Numbered from the stretch's first letter, positions 36,223 through 45,337 are shown. The stretch is DNA of 64,000 bases from Burkholderia sp. Ac-20365 (GCF_017104715.1 NZ_JAAGPI010000026.1:1-64000), one strand, 5' to 3'. Numbers and translations: made by a program. The notes: generated from the letters alone by a model not told the origin.

Positions 36223-38319
36223 ATGCCCGCACTTATCGAAGACTATGCACTCATCGGCGACGGCCACACGGCCGCGCTGGTTTCGCGCGACGGCTCCGTC
36301 GACTGGCTGTGCTGGCCGCGTTTCGACTCCGGCGCATGCTTCGCCGCGCTGCTCGGCACGGAGGACAACGGCCGCTGGCTGATCGCGCCCGCTGAAGACG
36401 TCGAAACCGGGGGCGATCAAGCGAAACCGCAAGACGGCACGCGCGACGATCGGCGCGCGAGGCCCTGTGACAAGCCGGTGCCGCGCCAGGCCGACAAGCC
36501 GGCAACGGCCGCACGTCCGGCACGGCGCGAAAAGGCGGCCGAAACAGACACGCAAGCCGAAGCCGCCCGCACGGAAACGCGTACCGACAGCGAACCGAAG
36601 ATTCAGCCCGGCTTTGCGCGCGCGACGCGCCGCCGCTATCGCGGCGAAACGCTGATCCTCGAAACCGACTTCGAGACACCCGACGGCGCGGTCACGCTGA
36701 TCGACTTCATGCCGCCCGGCAACGGCTGGTCGGAGATGGTGCGAATCGTCGTGGGCAAGCGCGGCACCGTGAAGATGCGCATGGAACTCGTGCTGCGCTT
36801 CGACTATGGCTTTTCAATTCCTTGGGTCAGCCGCCTCGCCGACGACAGCGGCGTCAAGGCGATCGTCGGGCCGGATACCGTCGCGCTGCGCACGCCCGTC
36901 GATCTGCGCGGCGAGAACATGAAAACGGTCGCCGAATTCACTGTCACGGAAGGCGAGCGCGTGCCGTTCTCGCTCACCTACTCGGAATCGCATCTGCGCA
37001 TTCCGCCCGTGCGCGATCCGCATTCCGCCCTCGCCCGTACCGAGAACTACTGGCTCGAATGGTCGGCGCGCGGCACCGTCGAAGGTAAATACGCGGGTCC
37101 GATCCGCCGCTCTCTGCTGACGCTCAAGGCGCTCGCCTACGAGCCGACGGGCGGCATCGTCGCCGCCCCGACCACGTCGCTGCCTGAGCAGATCGGCGGC
37201 ACGCGCAACTGGGACTACCGCTACGTTTGGCTGCGCGACGCCACCATCACGCTGCTCGCGATGATGCGCGGCGGCTATTACGACGAAGCGCGCGCGTGGC
37301 GTTCGTGGCTGGGCCGCGTGATGGCGGGCTCGCCCGAGCAGTTGCAGATCATGTACGGCCTCGCGGGCGAACGGCGTTTGCCGGAGTTTGAAATCGACTG
37401 GTTGCCGGGCTATGAGAATTCGGCGCCCGTGCGCATCGGCAATAACGCGGTCGGGCAATTGCAACTCGACGTGTATGGCGAAGTGATGAACGCGCTGCAT
37501 CTGGCGCGCGTCGGTGGCCTGCAGAACGACGAGACTGCATGGAACGTACAGTGCGAAATGCTGCGCCACCTCGAAACGATCTGGCAGGAACGCGACGAAG
37601 GCATCTGGGAGACGCGCGGCGGGCGCCAGCACTTCACGTTCTCCAAGGTGATGGCGTGGGTCGCGTTCGACCGCGCGATCAAGTCGGCGGAAAAATTCGA
37701 TCTGCCCGCGCCGCTCGAACACTGGTACGCGGTGCGCGCGCAGATTCACGAGGACGTCTGCGCGAAAAGCTGGAACGCGCAACTCAACGCGTTCACGCAG
37801 ACCTACGGCGGCGACGAACTCGACGCGAGCGTGCTGCTGATGCCGCTGCTCGGCTTCCTGCCGCCTTCGGATCCGCGCATTGCCGGCACCGTCAACGCGA
37901 TCGAAAAGGATCTGATGCACGACGGCTTCGTGATGCGCTACCGCACGACCGAATTCGACGACGGTCTGCCGCCCGGCGAAGGCACCTTCCTCGCCTGCAG
38001 CTTCTGGATGGTCGACAACCTCGCGCTGCAAGGCCGTATCGACGACGCGCGCGAGATGTACGAACGGCTTTTGTCGCTGGCGAACGATGTCGGGCTGCTT
38101 GCGGAGGAATACGACCCCGTGGGCGGGCGGCTTGTCGGGAATTTCCCACAGGGGTTTTCCCATGTGGCCCTTGTTCACACTGGGCTGAACCTGATGAAGC
38201 ACGAGCAGGAAATGGCCCACGCGACAGGCCAGCCGCCCCACGACGGCCAGGGTGAACAACCCGGTCAGCCGCCCGCTGGCATGTCAGATGCTGATATGCC
38301 AGCGTCACCCGTCATCTAA
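36223..38319 (+). CDS. Glycoside hydrolase family 15 protein (glucoamylase/trehalase-like)
   Basis: A 698-residue GH15 enzyme, probably cytosolic, acting on alpha-glucosides such as trehalose or maltodextrin. The N-terminal domain begins MPALIEDYALIGDGHTAALVSRDGSVDWLCWPRFDS. The (alpha/alpha)6 catalytic domain shows RNWDYRYVWLRDATITLLAM near 327 and PGEGTFLACSFWMVDNLALQGR near 585, with catalytic acids in both. Residues about 63-132 are an Ala/Arg/Glu-rich insert that is not part of the usual fold. The C-terminal 40 residues are Gly/Pro/Gln-rich. The ATG at 36223 begins the family sequence; an inverted repeat overlaps the leader. Confidence 0.88.
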   Translation: MPALIEDYALIGDGHTAALVSRDGSVDWLCWPRFDSGACFAALLGTEDNGRWLIAPAEDVETGGDQAKPQDGTRDDRRARPCDKPVPRQADKPATAARPARREKAAETDTQAEAARTETRTDSEPKIQPGFARATRRRYRGETLILETDFETPDGAVTLIDFMPPGNGWSEMVRIVVGKRGTVKMRMELVLRFDYGFSIPWVSRLADDSGVKAIVGPDTVALRTPVDLRGENMKTVAEFTVTEGERVPFSLTYSESHLRIPPVRDPHSALARTENYWLEWSARGTVEGKYAGPIRRSLLTLKALAYEPTGGIVAAPTTSLPEQIGGTRNWDYRYVWLRDATITLLAMMRGGYYDEARAWRSWLGRVMAGSPEQLQIMYGLAGERRLPEFEIDWLPGYENSAPVRIGNNAVGQLQLDVYGEVMNALHLARVGGLQNDETAWNVQCEMLRHLETIWQERDEGIWETRGGRQHFTFSKVMAWVAFDRAIKSAEKFDLPAPLEHWYAVRAQIHEDVCAKSWNAQLNAFTQTYGGDELDASVLLMPLLGFLPPSDPRIAGTVNAIEKDLMHDGFVMRYRTTEFDDGLPPGEGTFLACSFWMVDNLALQGRIDDAREMYERLLSLANDVGLLAEEYDPVGGRLVGNFPQGFSHVALVHTGLNLMKHEQEMAHATGQPPHDGQGEQPGQPPAGMSDADMPASPVI

Positions 38320-38380
38320 AGAAAGCGGACGAAATGTCGATGACCTGGATATGACACGCGATGAGTGTGCAAACGCACTG

Positions 38381-38415
38381 TTGTTGCATTGCACAAATCG
38401 TATGCCTTCTATATC
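38381..38415 (+). promoter_or_regulatory. Candidate promoter and PhaR-like site upstream of phaZ
   Basis: TTGTTGCATTGCACAA at 38381-38396 resembles the TGC-rich sites bound by the PHB-responsive repressor PhaR in other Burkholderiales, by memory. It overlaps a possible promoter: TTGCAC (38389-38394), 15 bases, TATATC (38410-38415). phaZ begins at 38544. Confidence 0.35.
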
Positions 38416-38543
38416 ATCAAGCGAACCAGACGGCCGATAATCGTCGCCACCAACAATTCCACACGTAACCAGAACCGGCCAGCCTCGTCGCGGCGCGTCC
38501 AACACACGCTGCCCTGCGCGAACCGCATAACGCTGGAGCACCC

Positions 38544-39827
38544 ATGCTCTATCAAATCCACGAATTCCAGCGGGCACTTTTGAGCCCGCTCACCGCCTGG
38601 GCTCAGGCTGCCTCGAAATCGTTTGCGAATCCGGCCAGTCCGCTCGCCTATGTGCCGGGCGCCACGCGCCTGTCCGCAGGCTACGAGTTGCTGTACCGTC
38701 TCGGCAAGGATTACGAGAAGCCCGAGTTCAACCTGCACCAGATCATCAAGGACGGCCACAACATTCCCATCGTCGAGCAGACGATCGTGGAAAAGCCGTT
38801 CTGCCGGCTGATGCGCTTCAAGCGCTATTCGGATGACAGCGATGCCGTCACCCAGTTGAAAGAAGAACCCGTGGTGCTGGTATGCGCGCCACTGTCGGGC
38901 CACCATTCGACGCTGCTGCGCGACACCGTCAAGACGCTGCTGCAGGATCACAAGGTCTACATCACGGACTGGATCGACGCGCGCATGGTGCCGATCGAAG
39001 ACGGTCCGTTCGATCTCGACGATTACATCGCGTACATCCAGGAATTCATCCGCCATATCGGCGCGAAGAACCTGCACGTGATTTCGGTGTGCCAGCCGAC
39101 CGTACCCGTGCTCGCCGCCATTTCGCTGATGGCGAGCCGCGGCGAAGACACGCCGCGCACGATGACGATGATGGGCGGCCCGATCGACGCGCGTAAGAGC
39201 CCCACGGCCGTCAATTCGCTGGCGACGCAACATTCGATCGAATGGTTCGAGAACAACGTCATCTACAACGTGCCGCCGAACTATCCGGGCTTCGGCCGCA
39301 AGGTCTATCCGGGCTTCCTGCAGCACACGGGTTTCGTCGCGATGAATCCGGAGCGTCACGCGGCGTCGCACTGGGATTTCTATCAAAGCCTGCTGCGCGG
39401 CGACGAAGAAGATGCCGAAGCGCATCGCCGTTTCTATGACGAATACAACGCGGTGCTCGACATGGCCGCGGAATACTATCTGCAGACCATCCGCGTCGTG
39501 TTCCAGGAATTCAGCCTGGCCGAAGGCACGTGGGAAGTGAACGGCGAGCTGGTACGCCCGCAGGACATCAAGAAGACCGCCCTCTTCACGATCGAAGGCG
39601 AACTCGACGACATCTCCGGAAGCGGCCAGACGCGTGCCGCGCACGAGCTGTGCACGGGCATCCCGGAGAAGAACCGTCGCCACTTCACGGCGGAAAAGTG
39701 CGGACACTACGGCATTTTCTCGGGCCGCCGCTGGCGCACCATCATCTATCCGCAACTGCGCGACTTCATCCTCGAACACACGCCGAAGGCGACGCGCAGC
39801 AAGACAGAAGAACGCGTCGAAGCGTAA
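38544..39827 (+). CDS. phaZ: Intracellular polyhydroxybutyrate depolymerase
   Basis: Degrades stored polyhydroxybutyrate granules. The 427-residue sequence matches the intracellular PhaZ family of Cupriavidus and Burkholderia, an alpha/beta-hydrolase with a cysteine nucleophile: VISVCQPTVPVLA places Cys183, the same position as in Ralstonia eutropha PhaZa1. No signal peptide is present. Other landmarks are VLVCAPLSGHHSTLLRDTV and the C-terminal CGHYGIFSGRRWR with the likely catalytic His. It is followed by a strong terminator and convergent with a TetR gene. Confidence 0.95.
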   Translation: MLYQIHEFQRALLSPLTAWAQAASKSFANPASPLAYVPGATRLSAGYELLYRLGKDYEKPEFNLHQIIKDGHNIPIVEQTIVEKPFCRLMRFKRYSDDSDAVTQLKEEPVVLVCAPLSGHHSTLLRDTVKTLLQDHKVYITDWIDARMVPIEDGPFDLDDYIAYIQEFIRHIGAKNLHVISVCQPTVPVLAAISLMASRGEDTPRTMTMMGGPIDARKSPTAVNSLATQHSIEWFENNVIYNVPPNYPGFGRKVYPGFLQHTGFVAMNPERHAASHWDFYQSLLRGDEEDAEAHRRFYDEYNAVLDMAAEYYLQTIRVVFQEFSLAEGTWEVNGELVRPQDIKKTALFTIEGELDDISGSGQTRAAHELCTGIPEKNRRHFTAEKCGHYGIFSGRRWRTIIYPQLRDFILEHTPKATRSKTEERVEA

Positions 39828-39880
39828 GCTTCGCGCGGCAGGCGCAGCCATTGTTGCGCCTGCATCGACCCGGATATGAC

Positions 39881-39906
39881 AACGGCCTCTTGCGAGGCCG
39901 TTTTTT
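39881..39906 (+). terminator. Intrinsic terminator after phaZ
   Basis: ACGGCCTC, loop TTGC, GAGGCCGT, then TTTTTT: an 8-bp GC-rich stem with a T-run, 54 bases after the phaZ stop. Confidence 0.9.
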
Positions 39907-39931
39907 CGTCTGGCGAGCGTGTTCGGCGGGT

Positions 39932-40564
39932 TTAGCGCCGCATCAGATACGCGAGCAGGATTTCCGTGTTCATCTGGATCACTTCGCTGCGCTCTGCCGC
40001 CGCGCTGAAGTCGCGGCCCAGCGTCGCTTCGAGCGTGAAGCGGTTCGACACGATGTAGTAGCCCATCCCCGACAGCGTCACATAGAAGCGCAGCGGATCG
40101 ACATTCGTGCGAAACAGACCGGCGCGCTGACCACGCTCGAGAATCGAGCCGAGTGTGGCAACGATGGGCGAGATCATTTCGCGGATGCGCGTGGACTTCT
40201 GCATGTAGCGCGCCTCGTGCAGATTCTCGTTGTTCACGAGTCTCAGCAGTTCGGGGTGATCGCGATAGTAGTCCCACACGAAATGCGCGAGCCGTGTCAC
40301 GGCCTCGACAGGCGCGACGCCCGCGAGATCGAGCGTACGTTCGGCTTCCGTCAGTGCGCTGAACGCGTGTTCGAGTACTGCCGTGAAAAGCTGCTCCTTG
40401 CTACCGAAGTAGTAATAGAGCATGCGCTCATTGGTCTCCGCGCGGCGGGCAATCTGGTCGACGCGTGCGCCGAACAACCCACCATTCGCAAACTCTTCGG
40501 CCGCCGCAAGCAGAATGCGGCGCCGGGTGCCTTCAGGATCTCTTTTGATTTTCGGCTGATTCAT
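39932..40564 (-). CDS. TetR/AcrR-family transcriptional regulator
   Basis: A 210-residue repressor-type regulator. The helix-turn-helix is in residues about 14-60 (GTRRRILLAAAEEFANGG, then YYYFGSKEQLFTAVLEHAF). The C-terminal ligand-binding domain is helical and its ligand cannot be told. The ATG at 40564 begins MNQPKIKRDPEGTR. It is convergent with phaZ and divergent from rsxB (397 bases), so its target may be its own promoter or genes outside the window. Confidence 0.9.
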   Translation of the reverse strand: MNQPKIKRDPEGTRRRILLAAAEEFANGGLFGARVDQIARRAETNERMLYYYFGSKEQLFTAVLEHAFSALTEAERTLDLAGVAPVEAVTRLAHFVWDYYRDHPELLRLVNNENLHEARYMQKSTRIREMISPIVATLGSILERGQRAGLFRTNVDPLRFYVTLSGMGYYIVSNRFTLEATLGRDFSAAAERSEVIQMNTEILLAYLMRR

Positions 40565-40961
40565 GGTGGCATGTGCCTTCGTGAGCCGCGTTATCCGGAT
40601 CGCTCGCCGTCCGATTGCCTGGCCTTGCAACGGCAGCGCTGAGCGGGGCTGGTTGGTGGATCACCGTCCTGCGGTCTTACAAAAAAGCGCTTCGATTATG
40701 GCACATGCTTCGGTAATAACAACTGGGGAAATCGGCGATAATACGCAATTGACCGTGCATTTGACCGATAGCCGCGTGCATCTGCCGAGCCGCGCTAGTG
40801 GTTGCCCCAGGGCACCCTGTGTCTCGCGTGGTCCGCGCGACGTTCTGCGCAAGCGCATTGGCATAGGCCGATGCGCACATCGACGGTGCGGTTGAAACCG
40901 CATCCATTGCATCACAAGCATTCGCCGCGCCTGTAGACGGCGACAGCATGTCCCCCACGTC
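40565..40961. promoter_or_regulatory. Divergent region between tetR-type gene and rsxB
   Basis: Almost 400 bases without a credible gene. A GATAAT at about 40737-40742 could be a + strand -10, and a direct repeat TTGACCG occurs at 40750-40756 and 40761-40767. Neither is proven. No good ribosome-binding site precedes rsxB. Confidence 0.3.
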
Positions 40962-41840
40962 TTGACCGTGACAGAGTCCAAAACATTCGCGGATCTCATC
41001 GAAGATCTGCTGCCCCAGACACAATGCACGAAGTGCGGCTACCCTGACTGCCGCGCTTACGCCGAAGCCATCGCGCAAGGCGGCGCCAGCTACAACCAGT
41101 GCCCGCCGGGCGGCGCGGAAGGCGTCGCGCGGCTCGCGAAGCTGCTCGGCAAGCCCGTGATTCCGCTCAATCCCGACAATGGCGTCGAGCGCGCGCGGCC
41201 CGTTGCGTTCATCGACGAAAGCCTGTGCATCGGTTGCACGCTGTGCATGCAGGCGTGTCCTGTCGAAGCCATCGTCGGTGCGCCGAAGCAGATGCACACG
41301 ATCGTCGCCGATCTGTGCACGGGCTGCGATCTGTGCGTGCCCCCCTGCCCCGTCGATTGCATCGAGATGATCCCCGTCACGGGCGATCACACCGGCTGGG
41401 ACGCGTGGAGCGAGCCGCAGGCCGAAGGCGCACGCACGCGCCACGAACAGCGACGCGCGCGCATCGCGGCAGAGCGCGAGGCTGCGGAAGCACGCGCGGC
41501 AGCCAGGCGGGCAGCGGCGACAAACCCGTCCGGCCCGGCAACGCCGGCTGCGCCAGTGGTTGGGTCCGCACCAACAGCGGCGGCCGAAGCGGCCGCCGCG
41601 CCCGTCAGCGACGCCGAAGCGAAGAAACGCGCGATCATTCAGGCGGCGCTCGAACGCGCCCGCAAGAAGAAAGAGGAAAACGCCGCGCAAGGCCTGGGGC
41701 CGAAGAACACCACGAATGTCAGCGCAGACACCCAGGCACAGATCGACGAGGCTGAAGCGCGCCGTCGCCGGCTGGGCCTTGCGACTGACCATTCCGAATC
41801 AACACCCAAGCAAGACGTCGATCAACCTAACAAGTCCTGA
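40962..41840 (+). CDS. rsxB: Ferredoxin-like electron transport protein RsxB/RnfB
   Basis: Iron-sulphur protein of the Rnf/Rsx type, about 292 residues. The N-terminal [4Fe-4S] domain has CTKCGYPDC and a distant CPPGG; two ferredoxin clusters follow as CIGCTLCMQACP and CTGCDLCVPPCP. From about residue 155 it continues in an Ala/Arg/Glu-rich, probably coiled extension. The N-terminal membrane helix of RnfB is missing. The other rnf genes are absent nearby, and nth, another iron-sulphur enzyme, starts 8 bases downstream. There is no ATG: TTG at 40962 or GTG at 40968 must be the start, without a clear ribosome-binding site. Confidence 0.88.
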   Translation: MTVTESKTFADLIEDLLPQTQCTKCGYPDCRAYAEAIAQGGASYNQCPPGGAEGVARLAKLLGKPVIPLNPDNGVERARPVAFIDESLCIGCTLCMQACPVEAIVGAPKQMHTIVADLCTGCDLCVPPCPVDCIEMIPVTGDHTGWDAWSEPQAEGARTRHEQRRARIAAEREAAEARAAARRAAATNPSGPATPAAPVVGSAPTAAAEAAAAPVSDAEAKKRAIIQAALERARKKKEENAAQGLGPKNTTNVSADTQAQIDEAEARRRRLGLATDHSESTPKQDVDQPNKS

Positions 41841-41848
41841 CTCGCCGG

Positions 41849-42493
41849 ATGAACGCGACCAAACGACGTGCGATCTACGAGACGCTCCAGAGCCTGAATC
41901 CGCATCCGACGACGGAGCTCGAATACTCGACGCCGTTCGAATTGCTGATCGCCGTGATGTTGTCCGCGCAAGCAACGGACGTCTCCGTGAACAAGGCGAT
42001 GCGCCGGATGTTCCCCGTCGCGAATACGCCGCAGAAGGTATTCGACCTCGGCGAGGAAGGCGTCGCCGATTACATCAAGACCATCGGCCTGTATCGCACG
42101 AAAGCGAAGAACGTGATCGCGACGTGCCGCATCCTGCTCGATCAATACGGCGGCGAAGTGCCTGCCGGGAGAGAGGCGCTGGAAAGCCTGCCGGGCGTCG
42201 GCCGTAAGACGGCGAATGTGGTGCTGAACACGGCATTCGGCCAGCCGACCATTGCCGTCGATACGCACATCTTTCGGGTTGCCAACCGAACGGGGCTCGC
42301 GCCGGGCAAGGACGTGCGCGCCGTCGAACTCGCGCTTGAGAAGTTCACGCCGGCCGAGTTTCTGCAGGACGCGCACCACTGGCTGATCCTGCACGGACGC
42401 TATGTGTGCAAGGCGCGCCGGCCGGAGTGCTGGCATTGCGTGATCGAGCCGCTGTGCGAGTTCAAGCCGAAGACGCCGCCGCCTGATCTTTGA
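41849..42493 (+). CDS. nth: Endonuclease III
   Basis: Bifunctional DNA glycosylase/AP lyase that removes oxidised pyrimidines. The 214-residue protein has the helix-hairpin-helix LPGVGRKTANVVLN with the catalytic Lys near 120, the catalytic Asp in VDTHIFRVANR near 138, and the [4Fe-4S] cluster Cys set C-x6-C-x2-C-x5-C (CKARRPECWHCVIEPLC) near 189-205. It starts 8 bases after rsxB, a pairing I know from other betaproteobacteria. Confidence 0.96.
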   Translation: MNATKRRAIYETLQSLNPHPTTELEYSTPFELLIAVMLSAQATDVSVNKAMRRMFPVANTPQKVFDLGEEGVADYIKTIGLYRTKAKNVIATCRILLDQYGGEVPAGREALESLPGVGRKTANVVLNTAFGQPTIAVDTHIFRVANRTGLAPGKDVRAVELALEKFTPAEFLQDAHHWLILHGRYVCKARRPECWHCVIEPLCEFKPKTPPPDL

Positions 42494-42622
42494 CGTCCTC
42501 TAGCGTGGCGCGGCGTCGGCGCCATCCGTCTGCGTGCCTCGCGGGCGCGGCGTAAAATGGCCCAAACGTTCGCCCAAGCCGGCAGAGCGCACCCCACTCG
42601 CTTTCACCATCCGAAGTCCACG

Positions 42623-43057
42623 ATGTTCAATCCCAGCCGCGACGAAGTCCGCCGTTTTTTCACCGACACCTGGCGCAAGCAGCGCGCGGGTGAAATCCTG
42701 ACGCCGCTCGAAGCGATTGCCGCCGACTGGATCATCGAGCATCCCGAGTATCACGCCGAGCTTACGGACGCCGAGGCAGCCACGGCTCAGGACTACTCGC
42801 CCGAGCGCGGACAGACCAACCCGTTCCTGCATCTGTCGATGCATCTCGCCATTAGCGAGCAACTGTCCATCGATCAGCCGCCCGGCATTCGCGCCGCACA
42901 TGACCGGCTCGCCGCGCGCCTCGGTTCGACGCACGACGCGCAGCACGCGATCATGGAATGCCTTGGCGAAACGATCTGGGAAGCGCAGCGCACCAACACG
43001 CCGCCCGATACCGACGCCTATCTGCAACGCATCGAGCGCCGCGCATCGCGCGACTGA
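42623..43057 (+). CDS. DUF1841 family protein
   Basis: A 144-residue soluble protein of the DUF1841 family, recognised from MFNPSRDEVRRFF at the start, NPFLHLSMHLAISEQ near 74 and HDAQHAIMECLGETIWEAQR near 107. The conserved His residues in the middle suggest a metal or catalytic site, but no function is known to me. The start at 42623 fits the family; an upstream ATG at 42557 adds an unrelated extension. It is followed by a bidirectional terminator. Confidence 0.85.
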   Translation: MFNPSRDEVRRFFTDTWRKQRAGEILTPLEAIAADWIIEHPEYHAELTDAEAATAQDYSPERGQTNPFLHLSMHLAISEQLSIDQPPGIRAAHDRLAARLGSTHDAQHAIMECLGETIWEAQRTNTPPDTDAYLQRIERRASRD

Positions 43058-43117
43058 TCGACGTCGTTCTGCGAACTTCTGCGAACGTCTCTCACGCAAC
43101 AACCGTCGCACGAAAAC

Positions 43118-43143
43118 AAACACCCCGCAGTTGCGGGGTGTTT
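43118..43143. terminator. Bidirectional terminator
   Basis: AAACACCCCGCA and TGCGGGGTGTTT form a 12-bp stem around a 2-base loop, with A-rich and T-rich flanks on either side. It sits between the DUF1841 gene (+) and the cytochrome c gene (-), which converge here. Confidence 0.85.
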
Positions 43144-43173
43144 GTCGTGATCCGTCAGCGAGCGTGGCGCAGC

Positions 43174-43557
43174 TTACTTCTTCTGCACGAGATCGCCATC
43201 CAGCGATTCGATGTAAGCGGCAATATCCTTCATGTCGCTCTGCGACAGGCTCTGCACCTGCGCCTGCATGATCGCGTTGTTGCGGCCGAGGTGCGGGTTG
43301 CCCGTGCCCATCTGGTACTGGCGCAGCGCCCAGTAGATGTAGTCGGCATGCTGGCCGGCCAGCTTCGGATATTCCGGGCTCACGGGCTTGTTCAGGTTCG
43401 GGCCGTGACAGGCCGCGCAGTTGTGGCTCTCGGAGAGCACCTTGCCGTTGCCGGCATCCGCCGCGTGCGCGTTCGATGCGACGACAAAACCGGCCAGCGC
43501 GAGCGCCGCGCATGCAGCCTTGACCACCGTATGAAGTGCGTGGGGATGCTTGTTCAT
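43174..43557 (-). CDS. Periplasmic c-type cytochrome (class I)
   Basis: A 127-residue protein with a signal peptide ending near AHA-ADA (residue 33) and one haem-binding site CAACH at 47-51. The C-terminal SQSDMKDIAAYIESL supplies a possible Met ligand. The pattern fits the small cytochrome c553/c4-half type. A second, similar cytochrome gene lies 111 bases upstream on the same strand, so the two probably form a pair that arose by duplication and carry electrons to a terminal oxidase or another periplasmic enzyme. Confidence 0.9.
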   Translation of the reverse strand: MNKHPHALHTVVKAACAALALAGFVVASNAHAADAGNGKVLSESHNCAACHGPNLNKPVSPEYPKLAGQHADYIYWALRQYQMGTGNPHLGRNNAIMQAQVQSLSQSDMKDIAAYIESLDGDLVQKK

Positions 43558-43668
43558 GGATTCTCCTGTGTCGACGGGAGTTGCGCTGTTGCGCTGACCT
43601 CCGTCCCATGCAAACTGGTTGCAGCTGCGAAGTCGATCAGCCGATAACGTGCTGTCGCACGTCGCCGA

Positions 43669-44046
43669 TCACTTGTCCGGATTGTTTTTGGAAGCGGCTG
43701 TCTGCGCCGAGTAGTACGCGGCGATATCGGCGATGTCCTGATCCGACAGCGTCACGGCGATCGCGTGCATCGTGTCGAAATGGCGGTCGCCCTTCTTGTA
43801 CGCGTGCAGCGCGTTCGACAGATAGGTCTGGTTCTGCCCGCCCAGCATCGGCACCCGATACACCTCGGGATAGGCCGTCCGATAGTCTGGAATACCGTGA
43901 CAGCCGATACACATCGCGACCTTGCCCTGGCCCGCCTTGGCACTACCCACGACATCCACTACCTGCGCAGTTGCCGAAGTTGCCGCAAAACCCGCGAGCA
44001 ACGACATCGCTGCGATCACGACCTGTTTGCCGACGATTTTGTTCAT
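43669..44046 (-). CDS. Second periplasmic c-type cytochrome
   Basis: A 125-residue protein with a signal peptide ending near ATA-QVV (residue 27) and one haem site CIGCH at 46-50. Its C-terminal half (LGGQNQTYLSNALHAYKKGDR, then LSDQDIADIAAYYSAQ) matches the layout of the neighbouring cytochrome, so both belong to the same small class I group. AAAGAG precedes the ATG at 44046. It is the upstream member of the pair. Confidence 0.9.
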   Translation of the reverse strand: MNKIVGKQVVIAAMSLLAGFAATSATAQVVDVVGSAKAGQGKVAMCIGCHGIPDYRTAYPEVYRVPMLGGQNQTYLSNALHAYKKGDRHFDTMHAIAVTLSDQDIADIAAYYSAQTAASKNNPDK

Positions 44047-44431
44047 AGCTCTTTTAACCTGGCTTGAGGGGGAACGGGCGCCCAAAAAGGCTACGGCCTG
44101 CGCCGTTTTACTTGTCTGGGTTGCCACGCAGGCCAAAAAAATCGGCCCAATTGTACCGCGACGCCGCGCCAAACGTCCACCGGACGGGACCCGACCCCCG
44201 CCCCGGCAAAGCGCCGCGCCACAAGGCCGAAACGAAGCCGCCGCACGAAATGCCGCAACGGGATAGCCACACCGGCGCCCGCCCGGGCGCGGCGGATTGC
44301 CGCATGCGGAAATCCGCCTCTTGCACTCACCGCACGCACCATCCGACGCGGCTGACACCTTACGCGAGCCCGCGGGAGCACAACAGGGCTTCTGACTTAT
44401 ACTGGAATTTTTCCCGAACGAGCGTCCTGTC
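44047..44431. promoter_or_regulatory. Divergent region between cytochrome pair and moxR-type gene
   Basis: 385 bases of GC-rich DNA without a credible gene. TATACT at 44398-44403, 28 bases before the ATG at 44432, is a plausible -10 for the + strand genes, but no good -35 is visible. Confidence 0.35.
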
Positions 44432-45274
44432 ATGCGTTTCGAAGGCTCATCGCAATACGTCGCCACCGACGACCTCAAACTCGCCGTCAACGCCGCCATG
44501 ACGCTCAGGCGGCCGCTGCTCATCAAGGGCGAGCCGGGAACGGGCAAGACGATGCTCGCGGAAGAAGTGGCGGCGGCGCTCAACATGCCGCTGCTGCAGT
44601 GGCACATCAAGTCCACCACGAAGGCGCAGCAGGGTCTGTACGAATACGACGCCGTGTCGCGCCTGCGCGATTCGCAGCTCGGCGACGAGCGCGTGAAAGA
44701 CATTGGCAACTACATCGTCAAGGGCGTGCTGTGGCAGGCGTTCGAGTCGGAGCAGCAATCCGTGCTGCTGATTGACGAAATCGACAAGGCCGACATCGAG
44801 TTTCCGAACGATCTGCTGCGCGAACTCGACCGCATGGAGTTCTACGTGTACGAGACGCGCGAACTCGTGAAGGCGAAGCATCGGCCACTCGTCATCATCA
44901 CGTCGAACAACGAGAAAGAACTGCCCGACGCGTTCCTGCGCCGCTGCTTCTTTCACTACATCAAGTTTCCCGATCCGTCGACCATGCAGCAGATCGTCGA
45001 AGTCCACTATCCCGGCATCAAGCAGGACCTGCTGCGCGCCGCGATGGAAAGCTTCTTCGAGTTGCGCAACGTGTCGGGCCTGAAGAAGAAGCCGTCCACG
45101 TCCGAGCTGCTCGACTGGCTCAAGCTGCTGCTCGCCGAAGACATTCCGCCCGAAGCGCTGCGCTCGAAGGATCAGAAGCAGATCGTGCCGCCGCTGCATG
45201 GCGCGCTGCTGAAGAACGAACAGGACGTCGCCCTGTTCGAGCGGCTCGTGTTCATGAATCGCAACAACCGCTGA
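44432..45274 (+). CDS. MoxR-family AAA+ ATPase
   Basis: A 280-residue AAA+ ATPase that probably works as a chaperone with the VWA protein encoded just downstream, for example in metal-centre insertion or complex assembly. Walker A is GEPGTGKT at 33-40, Walker B VLLIDEIDKAD near 110, sensor 1 IITSNNEKELPDAFLRRC near 150 with the arginine finger region. The gap to the next gene is 63 bases. The target protein of this pair is unknown; no dehydrogenase or other obvious client is encoded close by. Confidence 0.9.
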   Translation: MRFEGSSQYVATDDLKLAVNAAMTLRRPLLIKGEPGTGKTMLAEEVAAALNMPLLQWHIKSTTKAQQGLYEYDAVSRLRDSQLGDERVKDIGNYIVKGVLWQAFESEQQSVLLIDEIDKADIEFPNDLLRELDRMEFYVYETRELVKAKHRPLVIITSNNEKELPDAFLRRCFFHYIKFPDPSTMQQIVEVHYPGIKQDLLRAAMESFFELRNVSGLKKKPSTSELLDWLKLLLAEDIPPEALRSKDQKQIVPPLHGALLKNEQDVALFERLVFMNRNNR

Positions 45275-45337
45275 TCAACCGCTGATCGCGCCACTGGCGC
45301 CATTCAAGTCAGGCGAACACGGATCGGAGACACCGGC

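Noticed and set aside
42557..42622. Upstream extension of the DUF1841 gene
   Set aside because: The family sequence starts at MFNPSRDEV (42623) and the extra 22 residues look unrelated.
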